The notes under the pieces were generated by a model, which saw nothing but the letters and a program-made list of their open reading frames with translations, did not search any database and was not told where the DNA came from. The position numbers and the translations under genes were made by a program. From the NCBI GenBank assembly GCA_903919205.1, contig CAIXHE010000006.1:1-63945 (forward strand): 63,945 bases of DNA, given 5' to 3'. This document shows, one piece after another, positions 32,847-39,917 of the stretch; within the stretch, counting starts at the first letter, position 1, and each line of letters starts with the position of its first letter. Source of the stretch: an uncultured Opitutaceae bacterium (GTDB lineage: Bacteria > Verrucomicrobiota > Verrucomicrobiia > Opitutales > Opitutaceae).

Positions 32847-33460
32847 GGGATGAGGATGTCCGTGCTCGAGGCGAGGTAGCGCTCGAGGCTGTGGCGCAGC
32901 CGCTCGACCGCCTCGGCGGAGGCCTCCTGGCCGTCCAGGGGGCGGTTCAGCACCGAGGCGGCGGCCGGGCGGTCCGCCTCGCTGAGCGAGGGCATCCACT
33001 CCTGCTTCACCGGGTAGCCCTCGTCCCGCGCAAAGAGGTAGAGGCTCTTCAGGTACACCACGTCGGGCCTCGCCGCCTTGCAGAACGCGTCGAAGCCGGT
33101 CCGAAGCAGCCGGGTGACGGCCTCGCGGCTCTCCTCGTGGACGGGGTTGCGGCTGATCACCGCCGCCAGCGCGCTCGCGAAGCGCAGGGAGTCGTAGCTG
33201 CGCCCGATGGACGAGCGGCGGGTGAGGACGCGTGCCTCCCGCACGAACCAGGAGCGCCCCTGGTTGGAGCTCTCGAGCATCACCGAGAGGTCGTCAAAGA
33301 GGTCGGGCGCGACGTGCGTGCCCGAGGGCTTCCGCGGCATCCTCTGCAGGGCGAGCAGGTTGCCGTGCTCGGGCGAGAACAGCCCGAATCCCTGGAATGC
33401 GTCGGTGGGCGGCCGCTTCTCGATGACGAACGCCTCGGTGGTGAGCGTCTGGCCGGGCAC
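32843..33460 (-). CDS. RecO-like protein (divergent recombination mediator)
   Basis: A 205-residue protein. The first 75 residues resemble the RecO OB-fold (TEAFVIEKRPPTDAFQGFGLFSPEHGNLLALQR), and the helical part has ASALAAVISRNPVHEES, LLRTGFDAFC and LKSLYLFARDEGYPVKQEW, similar in order to RecO. The four-cysteine zinc finger of many RecO proteins is absent. Gene order supports the call: phoH-pgpH(yqfF)-ybeY lead towards recO in Firmicutes, and the same three genes precede this one here. RecO loads RecA on SSB-coated DNA and anneals strands. The start is GTG at 33460 with AGGAG about 11 bases upstream. It overlaps the nuclease-helicase gene by four bases. The assignment remains an inference; a structure comparison would decide. 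Confidence 0.6.
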   Translation of the reverse strand: MPGQTLTTEAFVIEKRPPTDAFQGFGLFSPEHGNLLALQRMPRKPSGTHVAPDLFDDLSVMLESSNQGRSWFVREARVLTRRSSIGRSYDSLRFASALAAVISRNPVHEESREAVTRLLRTGFDAFCKAARPDVVYLKSLYLFARDEGYPVKQEWMPSLSEADRPAAASVLNRPLDGQEASAEAVERLRHSLERYLASSTDILIP

Positions 33461-33474
33461 CGTGGGGCTCGCTC

Positions 33475-34155
33475 CTACTGCCGGGGCGCTTCGCCGGAGG
33501 CCGCCTCGGCGGGCCAGGGCGGTACGACCGCTCCCCCGGAGATGATCATCTTCATCCCGTCGCCGACGCTCATGTCGAGCTCGATGGCCTCGCTCTTGGG
33601 CAGCATGAGCAGGAAGCCGCCGGTCGGGTTCGGGGTGGTCGGCACGAACACCGTCCAGATCTCCTGGCCGGCCCTGGACTGCGCCTCCCCCTGCACGGTG
33701 TTGGTGAGGAAGCCGATGGTCCAGCAGCCCTTCCTTGGGAACTCGACCAGCACGACCTTGTTGAAGAGGTTGCGGTTCTGGGAGCTGAAGGTGTTCACGA
33801 TCTGGCGCACCGTGTTGTACACGGGGCTCACGCCCGGGATGCTCTGCATGAACCGGTGGCCCATGCGGAAGAAGTACTTGCCGAAGACGTAGCGCGATAC
33901 GAAGCCGAGCAGGGTCACCAGGAGGATGACGAGCAAGGTTGCCAGGATGTCCCAGACCATCTCCAGGCTGTGACGGTCCCGCAGGGTTTCGGGGACGAGC
34001 TTGAGGAAGAGCGGCCGGAAGGTGCCCCCCACGAGCACCACGATGTAGCTGAAGACCCAGACGGTGATCGAGAGCGGGGCCACCAGCACCACGCCCGAGA
34101 AGAAGGCGTTGCGCAGCGTGACGTAGCGGGAGTCTCTGGTCGCGGGATCGGGCAT
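33475..34155 (-). CDS. DUF502 family membrane protein
   Basis: A 226-residue protein with two membrane helices, at about 18-42 (FSGVVLVAPLSITVWVFSYIV) and 66-90 (VWDILATLLVILLVTLLGFVS). The family motif follows: MQSIPGVSPVYNTVRQIVNTF, then KVVLVEFPRKGCWTIGFLTN, WTVFVPTTPNPTGGFLLMLPKSEAIELDMSVGDGMKMIISGG, quoted in part. This PNPTSG-like loop defines DUF502. Function is unknown; homologues in plants (LCV) affect membrane trafficking. It lies between ybeY (34-base gap) and the RecO-like gene (14-base gap) on the same strand. Confidence 0.92.
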   Translation of the reverse strand: MPDPATRDSRYVTLRNAFFSGVVLVAPLSITVWVFSYIVVLVGGTFRPLFLKLVPETLRDRHSLEMVWDILATLLVILLVTLLGFVSRYVFGKYFFRMGHRFMQSIPGVSPVYNTVRQIVNTFSSQNRNLFNKVVLVEFPRKGCWTIGFLTNTVQGEAQSRAGQEIWTVFVPTTPNPTGGFLLMLPKSEAIELDMSVGDGMKMIISGGAVVPPWPAEAASGEAPRQ

Positions 34156-34189
34156 CGGGTGGGTGCTGAGTCGAACGGCAGAACGCCGC

Positions 34190-34666
34190 CTACGCCAGCT
34201 TGAAGCGGGGCAGCGCCCCGGCGGAGTCGATCAATGTGAGCGCGCGGGCCTCGGCGCGGCGCATGGAGCGCTTGAGGTCGGGGCGCAGGTCGTCGTAGCC
34301 CGCCAGGTGCAGCCAGCCGTGCACCACGTAGAGGGTGAGCTCGCGCGAGAAGGCGGCCGCGGAGCGGCCTGCGACCCGCGCGGCCGCGTCGGCGGAGACG
34401 CAGATCTCCCCGGCGTGCCCGAGCGCGGGGTCCCCCCTGAAGGTGATCACGTCGGTGCGGGACGGGTCGCCGAGGAACCGCCCGTGGAGCGAGGCGAGGG
34501 CCCGGTCCGTGACGAAGGCGACCGAGAGATCGCCGTCGGGGCATCCCCCGCGGAAGGAGGCGCCCCGGGCGTCCAGGAGGGCGATCGCCGCGGCGACGGC
34601 GGCTCGGTCCAGCCGCAGGCGGGGGTGGCGGCTCGCGATGTCCAGGGCGCGACGGGCGCCCGTCAT
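34190..34666 (-). CDS. ybeY: Endoribonuclease/rRNA maturation factor YbeY
   Basis: A 158-residue protein with the YbeY zinc motif HGWLHLAGYDD: His116, His120 and, in the third ligand position, Asp126, where E. coli has His. The upstream TDVITFRGD (71-79) and GEICVSADAA (86-95) are the other conserved parts. YbeY is required for 16S rRNA 3' end maturation and ribosome quality control. The Asp in place of the third His also occurs in other YbeY-like proteins and could still bind metal. Its ATG overlaps the stop of the PgpH gene (ATGA), the usual operon partner along with phoH. Confidence 0.93.
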   Translation of the reverse strand: MTGARRALDIASRHPRLRLDRAAVAAAIALLDARGASFRGGCPDGDLSVAFVTDRALASLHGRFLGDPSRTDVITFRGDPALGHAGEICVSADAAARVAGRSAAAFSRELTLYVVHGWLHLAGYDDLRPDLKRSMRRAEARALTLIDSAGALPRFKLA

Positions 34667-37002
34667 GCCTTGGCCTCGCTCGGCTGCTCCCCGGGCGTCG
34701 TGTACGCGACCCTCGAGTGCAGCATGTTCAGGAGCGTGAAGGTGAAGCTGTTCTTGATCTTCGCCAGGTCCTCGAAGGTGAGCGGCGCCTCGTCCAGCTG
34801 CCCGTCGGCCACGCGCTCGGCGATCATCCGGTCGATCAGGGCGCCCAGCTTCTCGGCCGTGATGGTGCGCACCGAGCGCGTCACGGCCTCGACGCCGTCG
34901 GCCAGCGAGATGACGGCGCTCTCCTTGAACTGGGGCTTCGGGCCGTCGTAGCGGAAGGGGGTCTCGGGCACCGAGGGCGGGGCGACCCCGGGGAAGGGCG
35001 ACTGCGAGAGCTCCTGGGCCCGCAGGTAGAAGTACTTCACGAGCGTCGTGCCGTGGTGCTGGCGGATCACGTCGATCACCGCGCGCGGCAGCCGGTGGCG
35101 CACCGCCAGCTCGACACCGTCAGTCACGTGCTGGCGGATGATCGCCGCCGAGGACGCGGGGTCCTTCTCGTTGTGGGGGTTGCCCCCGTCCCTCTGGTTC
35201 TCGGTGAAGTACGCGGGGTTGGCCGCCTTGCCGATGTCGTGGAAGAGCGCGCAGGTGCGCGCCAGCAGCGCGTTCGCCCCCACCGCGTTGCAGGCGTTCT
35301 CCGAGAGCTGCGCCACGACGAGCGAATGGTGGTAGGTTCCCGGGGCCTCGAGCTGCATGCGGCGCAGAAGCGGGTGGTTGAAGTCCGTGAGCTCGAGGAG
35401 CGTGATGTCGGTCGTGCGCTTGAAGAGGGACTCGAGGACGGGAAGGAGGCCGACGACGGCGATGCCGGTGAGGAGCCCGGTCAGGAGCCCGGCGGCCATC
35501 TGCCAGACGAGCGTGTCGACCGGCGTCTGCTGCGCCACGCCGATCAGGGCCGCGAAGGCCGCCACCGTGAGGCCGCCCATGCCCGCCGCCCGCACGACCC
35601 GACCGCGCCTGCGCGCGTCGCGGCAGCCGAAGATGGCGACCATGGAGGCGAGGAACGTGAGCACCAGCAGGTCCAGGCGGTTGCCGTAGATGACGCCCGT
35701 GAAGATCGAGATGAGCAGCGCCATGAAGATGGCCGAGCCGGCGTCGATCAGGATGGCCACGATCAGCGGGGCGAGCGCCGTCGGGGCGAGGTAGGGGAGC
35801 GCCGAGGCCCAGGTCGAGTCCCGCACGAAGAGCTCCGCGCCCCCGACCGAGTACACGGCGCGCACGAGCGCCAGGTTGAAGATGACGACGAGCGCCAGGA
35901 GCCCCAGGCGCACGTTGCTGGCGAGGGTCTCCGGGTCCTCGAGCCGGACATAGAGGATCGAGGCGAGCACCATCGCGAGCACCAGCAGCACGCGCCCGAA
36001 GAGCTCGAGGCCGTCGTCCAGGTCGGCCGAGCTGCCCTCGAGCGCCGCCTTGCGATAGGCCGTGGCCATCTCGTACTGCTCCTCGGTCACCCGGTCGCCG
36101 GCGTCGACGATCGTTCGGCCGGGCGACACGCTGACCGTGACGGGCTTCAGCTTGCTCAAGACGGCGGCCTCGCGGGTCGCGGCGGCCTCCCGGTCGAACA
36201 CGAGGTTCGACTGCACGCCGCCCCTGAACAGGCGGAAGAGGGCGCGCGCGGCCGGCTTCGGCACGCCCTCGGCGGCCAGGCTCACCCGCAGGAAGGTGAG
36301 CGCGTCCTCGAGGGACTGGACGGGCCTCGCGGCCACGCCGCCCGACGGGCGCTCGATCTCGAACATCTCGACGGCGTCCGGGGCGGCGCCCACGGCCGAC
36401 GAGTCGTGCACGCCCTCGCTGTAGATCTGCCGCAGGGCCGCGAAGCCGTTCTCGAAGTACGTGGCTCGGGCGGACGCGTCGCCGGCCGACAGCAGCGCCG
36501 CCAGGTCGTCCGCGTTGGTCTCGTAGCGGCCGCTCGAGTTGAACTCGTCGGCGATCGCCCCGAGGGCGGCCTTGCGGTTGAAGAAGAGCGCCGTCGGGTC
36601 CGGGTGGGCCGCCTCGAAGGCCGCGAGCTTCTGGAGGAGCTGCTGGGCGGCCGACTCGAAGCGCTCGAGGGGCGCCGTGTCGAGGCGGTAGATGGGGGGC
36701 AGGCGGCTCAGGCGCTGCTCGCGCTCGGCGCGGGTGCGCTCGGTGCTCACGTACGAGAACGGCACGCCGGCCACGATCCGGACCGGGGCGATCTGATTGG
36801 GCAGGACGGGCAGGTCGAGCACGCGCATCCCGGCCGAGCTCACGACCACGATGGCCGCGACCGTGACGACGAAGATCAGGCCGGCCACGAGCCGGCTCTG
36901 GTCTAGGAAGTCCCGGAAGGCCGAGCCCGAGCTCGTCGTCAGGTCGCCCCGGCGCGCCCCGAGGCCGCCCATCAGGAGCTCAAGCTGGTTGCGGACCGAC
37001 AT
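34663..37002 (-). CDS. 7TM-HD phosphohydrolase, PgpH/YqfF-type (probable c-di-AMP phosphodiesterase)
   Basis: A 779-residue membrane protein. A single helix at about 38-58 is followed by an extracytoplasmic 7TMR-HDED sensor region (about 65-340, with PVLPNQIAPVRIVAGVPFSY and SVSPGRTIVDAGDRVTEEQYE, shown in part), seven membrane helices (about 345-550) and a cytoplasmic HD domain with HHSLVVAQLSENAC, ALFHDIGKAANPAYFTENQ and RHRLPRAVIDVIRQHHG. In Listeria PgpH this domain hydrolyses c-di-AMP to pApA. The HD ligands are intact. The gene sits between phoH (3-base gap) and ybeY (ATGA overlap), the conserved arrangement of this family. Confidence 0.92.
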   Translation of the reverse strand: MSVRNQLELLMGGLGARRGDLTTSSGSAFRDFLDQSRLVAGLIFVVTVAAIVVVSSAGMRVLDLPVLPNQIAPVRIVAGVPFSYVSTERTRAEREQRLSRLPPIYRLDTAPLERFESAAQQLLQKLAAFEAAHPDPTALFFNRKAALGAIADEFNSSGRYETNADDLAALLSAGDASARATYFENGFAALRQIYSEGVHDSSAVGAAPDAVEMFEIERPSGGVAARPVQSLEDALTFLRVSLAAEGVPKPAARALFRLFRGGVQSNLVFDREAAATREAAVLSKLKPVTVSVSPGRTIVDAGDRVTEEQYEMATAYRKAALEGSSADLDDGLELFGRVLLVLAMVLASILYVRLEDPETLASNVRLGLLALVVIFNLALVRAVYSVGGAELFVRDSTWASALPYLAPTALAPLIVAILIDAGSAIFMALLISIFTGVIYGNRLDLLVLTFLASMVAIFGCRDARRRGRVVRAAGMGGLTVAAFAALIGVAQQTPVDTLVWQMAAGLLTGLLTGIAVVGLLPVLESLFKRTTDITLLELTDFNHPLLRRMQLEAPGTYHHSLVVAQLSENACNAVGANALLARTCALFHDIGKAANPAYFTENQRDGGNPHNEKDPASSAAIIRQHVTDGVELAVRHRLPRAVIDVIRQHHGTTLVKYFYLRAQELSQSPFPGVAPPSVPETPFRYDGPKPQFKESAVISLADGVEAVTRSVRTITAEKLGALIDRMIAERVADGQLDEAPLTFEDLAKIKNSFTFTLLNMLHSRVAYTTPGEQPSEAKA

Positions 37003-37005
37003 GGC

Positions 37006-37989
37006 TCAGCGGGCCGGCGCCGTCCCGGCGTCGGACATGGGGTTCTTGAAGCGGTCGTAGGCCTCGATGATGCGCTGGACCAGGGGGTGGCGCACGACGT
37101 CGGAGCCGCTGAAGGTGTGGAAGACGATCCCGGGCACGTCGCGCAGGATGTGGCGCACCTCGAGGAGCCCGGACTGCTTGGAGCGGGGCAGGTCGATCTG
37201 GGTCACGTCGCCGGTCACGACCATCCTCGAGTCCTCGCCCAGGCGGGTGAGGAACATCATCATCTGCTCCGGGGTCGTGTTCTGGGCCTCGTCGAGCACC
37301 ACGAAGGCGCGCGAGAGCGTGCGCCCGCGCATGTAGGCGAGGGGCGCGATCTCGATCACGCCCTTCTCGGTCAGCTTCACGACCTCCTCGGGCTCGAGCA
37401 TGTCGTTGAGGGCGTCGTAGAGCGGCCTCAGGTAGGGAAGGATCTTCTCACGGAGGTCGCCGGGCAGGAAGCCCAGGGTCTCGCCGGCCTCGACGGCGGG
37501 CCGGGTGAGGATGATCCGCTCGACCTCGTGGTTGAGGAGGGCGGAGACGGCGGCGGCCATGGCGAGGTAGGTCTTGCCGGTGCCGGCAGGCCCGATACCG
37601 AAGACGATCGGCTCGCGCAGCACCGACTGGAGGTACTCCTTCTGGCCAAGGGTCTTCGGGACGACGCTGCGGCGGTGGGTCGCGATCACGAGCGGATCGT
37701 CAAGCAGCGCCTGCCACTTGCCACCCTCGCCGCGGGCGAACGCGTCGACCAGGCGGGCGAAGTCCGGCGAGCGGATCGTCATGCCCTGCGTGCGCGCCTC
37801 GTTCAGGAAGCCGAAGAACTCCTCGGCCACGGCGAGCGGGTTCTCCGGGGCCTCGATCTTGAGCCAGTCCTCCCGGGTGACGAGCGTGACCCCGAGCGCC
37901 CTCTCGGCGTGGACGAGGTTCTCCTCGCGGCCCGCGTAGAGCTGGCTCAGGTGCCTCGGGCTCTGGAAATGCAGCGTCTTTGCAGGCAT
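37006..37989 (-). CDS. phoH: PhoH family ATPase
   Basis: A 327-residue cytoplasmic P-loop ATPase related to superfamily 1 helicases. An N-terminal KH-like region (LHFQSPRHLSQLYAGREENLVHAERALGV, quoted in part) is followed by GQKEYLQSVLREPIVFGIGPAGTGKT with Walker A at 133-140, RPAVEAGETLGFLPGDL, Walker B AFVVLDEAQNTTPEQ and TGDVTQIDLPR. It is the long PhoH (YbeZ-like) type that interacts with YbeY in rRNA metabolism, consistent with its place directly before pgpH and ybeY. ATG at 37989 is 12 bases after the HIT gene stop. Confidence 0.95.
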   Translation of the reverse strand: MPAKTLHFQSPRHLSQLYAGREENLVHAERALGVTLVTREDWLKIEAPENPLAVAEEFFGFLNEARTQGMTIRSPDFARLVDAFARGEGGKWQALLDDPLVIATHRRSVVPKTLGQKEYLQSVLREPIVFGIGPAGTGKTYLAMAAAVSALLNHEVERIILTRPAVEAGETLGFLPGDLREKILPYLRPLYDALNDMLEPEEVVKLTEKGVIEIAPLAYMRGRTLSRAFVVLDEAQNTTPEQMMMFLTRLGEDSRMVVTGDVTQIDLPRSKQSGLLEVRHILRDVPGIVFHTFSGSDVVRHPLVQRIIEAYDRFKNPMSDAGTAPAR

Positions 37990-38001
37990 CGGGGAGCCGC
38001 C

Positions 38002-38502
38002 TCAGGCGGCGGCGAGCACCTCGGGGAGCACGGCGGAGAGCCGGGTCCACGTGGACTCGAGGGACTGGGGAAGGACCCGCGTCTGGCCGATCACGGGCAT
38101 GAAGTTGGTGTCGCCGTTCCAGCGGGGCACGATGTGGCCGTGGAGGTGGGCGATGCTCCCGCCTGCGGCCGAGCCCAGGTTGAAGCCGATGTTGACCCCG
38201 TCCGGCTTCATCGCGGCCGAGAGCAGGCGCTTGGCGAGGATGATCTCGGCCATCAGGTCGGCGTGCTCCTCGGCCCGCAGCTCCTCCAGCTCGACCACCT
38301 CCCGGAAGGGGACGGCGAGCAGGTGGCCGGGATTGTAGGGAAAGATGTTCAGGACCAGGTAGGTAAAGCGGCTGCGGTGGACGATGAAGGCGGCGCGGTC
38401 GTCGCCCAGGGCCGGCAGCTCCGTGAAGGGACGCTTCATCGACGCCGGGTAACGCGGCGCCTCAATGTATTCCATGCGCCAGTAGGCGTGAAGCTGCTGC
38501 AT
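38002..38502 (-). CDS. HIT domain protein (Ap4A phosphorylase/hydrolase-like)
   Basis: A 166-residue histidine-triad protein. The catalytic triad HLHGHIVPRW is at residues 119-128 (His119, His121, His123), preceded by DGVNIGFNLGSAAGGSIAHLHG. YLVLNIFPYNPGHLLAVPFREV, in part, gives the nucleotide-binding half. This wording matches HIT proteins annotated as Ap4A phosphorylases or hydrolases in Actinobacteria and Verrucomicrobia. It is the first gene of the phoH-pgpH-ybeY-recO-like operon. Start ATG at 38502; Met10 and Met22 are possible alternatives. A promoter with an extended -10 lies directly upstream. Confidence 0.93.
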   Translation of the reverse strand: MQQLHAYWRMEYIEAPRYPASMKRPFTELPALGDDRAAFIVHRSRFTYLVLNIFPYNPGHLLAVPFREVVELEELRAEEHADLMAEIILAKRLLSAAMKPDGVNIGFNLGSAAGGSIAHLHGHIVPRWNGDTNFMPVIGQTRVLPQSLESTWTRLSAVLPEVLAAA

Positions 38503-38517
38503 CGGTGGTAGCCGGAT

Positions 38518-38546
38518 ATAGGATCAGAATTGGGGGGCAAAGTCAA
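38518..38546 (-). promoter_or_regulatory. Promoter candidate for the HIT-phoH-pgpH-ybeY operon
   Basis: Minus-strand TTGACT (38546-38541, 5 of 6) is followed after 17 bases by TCCTAT (38523-38518), with a TG one base before the -10 (extended -10). The start of transcription would be about 10 bases before the ATG at 38502, implying a very short leader. The region is divergent with the ketoacyl synthase gene. Confidence 0.4.
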
Positions 38547-38589
38547 AGACTTGCCTTGGGGCGCCCGGATGGTGTCTTCTGGGATCACC

Positions 38590-39909
38590 ATGCTCGCAGC
38601 CAGCCCCCCCCGCAGAGTAGCCATCACCGGACTCGGAGCCGTCACGCCCGTGGGACTGACGGCGCCCGCCACCTGGGCCTCCCTGGCCGAGGGTCGCAGC
38701 GGAATCGGTCCCATAACCCATTTTGATGCAACAGGATGTACCGCTAGGATCGCGGGCGAGGTGCGGGGATATGACCCCACGCAGGCCCTCGCGCAGGCCC
38801 TGTACCCCGCCGGACCCGGAACCGAGCCCGTGACCCAGGCATTGAGCCCCAAGGAATTGCGCAAGTTGGGCCGCTTCACGCACTTGGGGATGGGAGCGGG
38901 CCTGGAGGCCTACATCGACTCGGGACTCGACGCCCACCGGGGCACGCTGGCCTCCGAGCGGATCGGCGTCAGCCTCGGAGTGGGGCTGGGCGGACTTCCC
39001 GAGATCGTGGCAACGCACGAGACCTGGCGGCTCGGCGGCTGGCGCAAGATCTCCCCGTTCTTCATCCTTCAGTCGGCGCCCAACATCCTCGCGGGCCAGC
39101 TGGCCATCCTGCTCAACTGCCGCGGCCCGAACATGAGCATCGCCTCCGCGTGCGCGACGAGCGGGCACGCGCTCGGCGAGTCGGCCCGGGCGATCGCGCG
39201 CGGCGACGCGGACGTGATGCTGGCCGGGGGCTCCGAGGCCGTCATCACGCCGGTGGCGGTCGGCGCCTTCGCCCAGATGAAGGCGCTCTCGACCCGCAAC
39301 GACGAGCCCGCCCGGGCCTCCCGGCCCTACGACGCGGACCGGGACGGCTTCGTGATCGGCGAGGGTGCGGTCGTGTTCGTCCTTGAGGAGTGGGAGCACG
39401 CGCGCGCCCGCGGTGCGCGCATCTACGCGGAAGTCCTGGGCTACGGGGCCACTGCCGACGCCTACCACCTCTCCTCGCTTGCGCCGCAGGCCGAGGGCTC
39501 GCGCCGATCGATGACGCTGGCGCTCAGGGACGCGGCGCTCGACCCGTCCCGGGTCGGCTACGTCTCCGCGCACGCGACGTCGACGCCCGGGGGCGACGGC
39601 GAGGAGGCCGCTGCGATCGCGGCCGTGTTCGCGGGCAGCCTCTCAGGCCTCCACGTGAGCGCCGTCAAGTCGATGACCGGCCACCTGCTGGGCGCGGCCG
39701 GGGCGCTCGGGGCCCTGGCCGCGGTCCTCGCGATCGACCGCGGCGTCGTGCCTCCCACCCTCAACCTGGAGACCCTCGATCCCGCGTGCGGCGCCCTGGG
39801 GCTCAACTTCACGCCCGGGGTGGCGGTCGAGAAGCGGGTCGACGCGGCGCTCGCCAACAGCTTCGGCTTCGGCGGCACCAACGCGTCGCTCGTGTTCGGG
39901 CGCGCCTGA
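38590..39909 (+). CDS. Beta-ketoacyl-ACP synthase II-like (KAS)
   Basis: A 439-residue condensing enzyme that elongates acyl-ACP with malonyl-ACP. The Cys-His-His triad is intact: Cys188 in IASACATSGHA, His328 in SAHATSTPGGDG and His365 in KSMTGHLLGAAGA with Lys360. The N-terminal RRVAITGLGAVTPVG and C-terminal ANSFGFGGTNASLVF are standard. It is about 25 residues longer than E. coli FabF because of an insert at about 60-92 (RGYDPTQALAQALYPAGPGTEP, cut here). No acyl carrier protein or other fab gene is next to it. ATG at 38590 is chosen; an ATG at 38569 and a TTG at 38530 are in frame. The insert and its isolation leave a specialised role possible. Confidence 0.9.
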   Translation: MLAASPPRRVAITGLGAVTPVGLTAPATWASLAEGRSGIGPITHFDATGCTARIAGEVRGYDPTQALAQALYPAGPGTEPVTQALSPKELRKLGRFTHLGMGAGLEAYIDSGLDAHRGTLASERIGVSLGVGLGGLPEIVATHETWRLGGWRKISPFFILQSAPNILAGQLAILLNCRGPNMSIASACATSGHALGESARAIARGDADVMLAGGSEAVITPVAVGAFAQMKALSTRNDEPARASRPYDADRDGFVIGEGAVVFVLEEWEHARARGARIYAEVLGYGATADAYHLSSLAPQAEGSRRSMTLALRDAALDPSRVGYVSAHATSTPGGDGEEAAAIAAVFAGSLSGLHVSAVKSMTGHLLGAAGALGALAAVLAIDRGVVPPTLNLETLDPACGALGLNFTPGVAVEKRVDAALANSFGFGGTNASLVFGRA

Positions 39910-39917
39910 GGCTCGGG

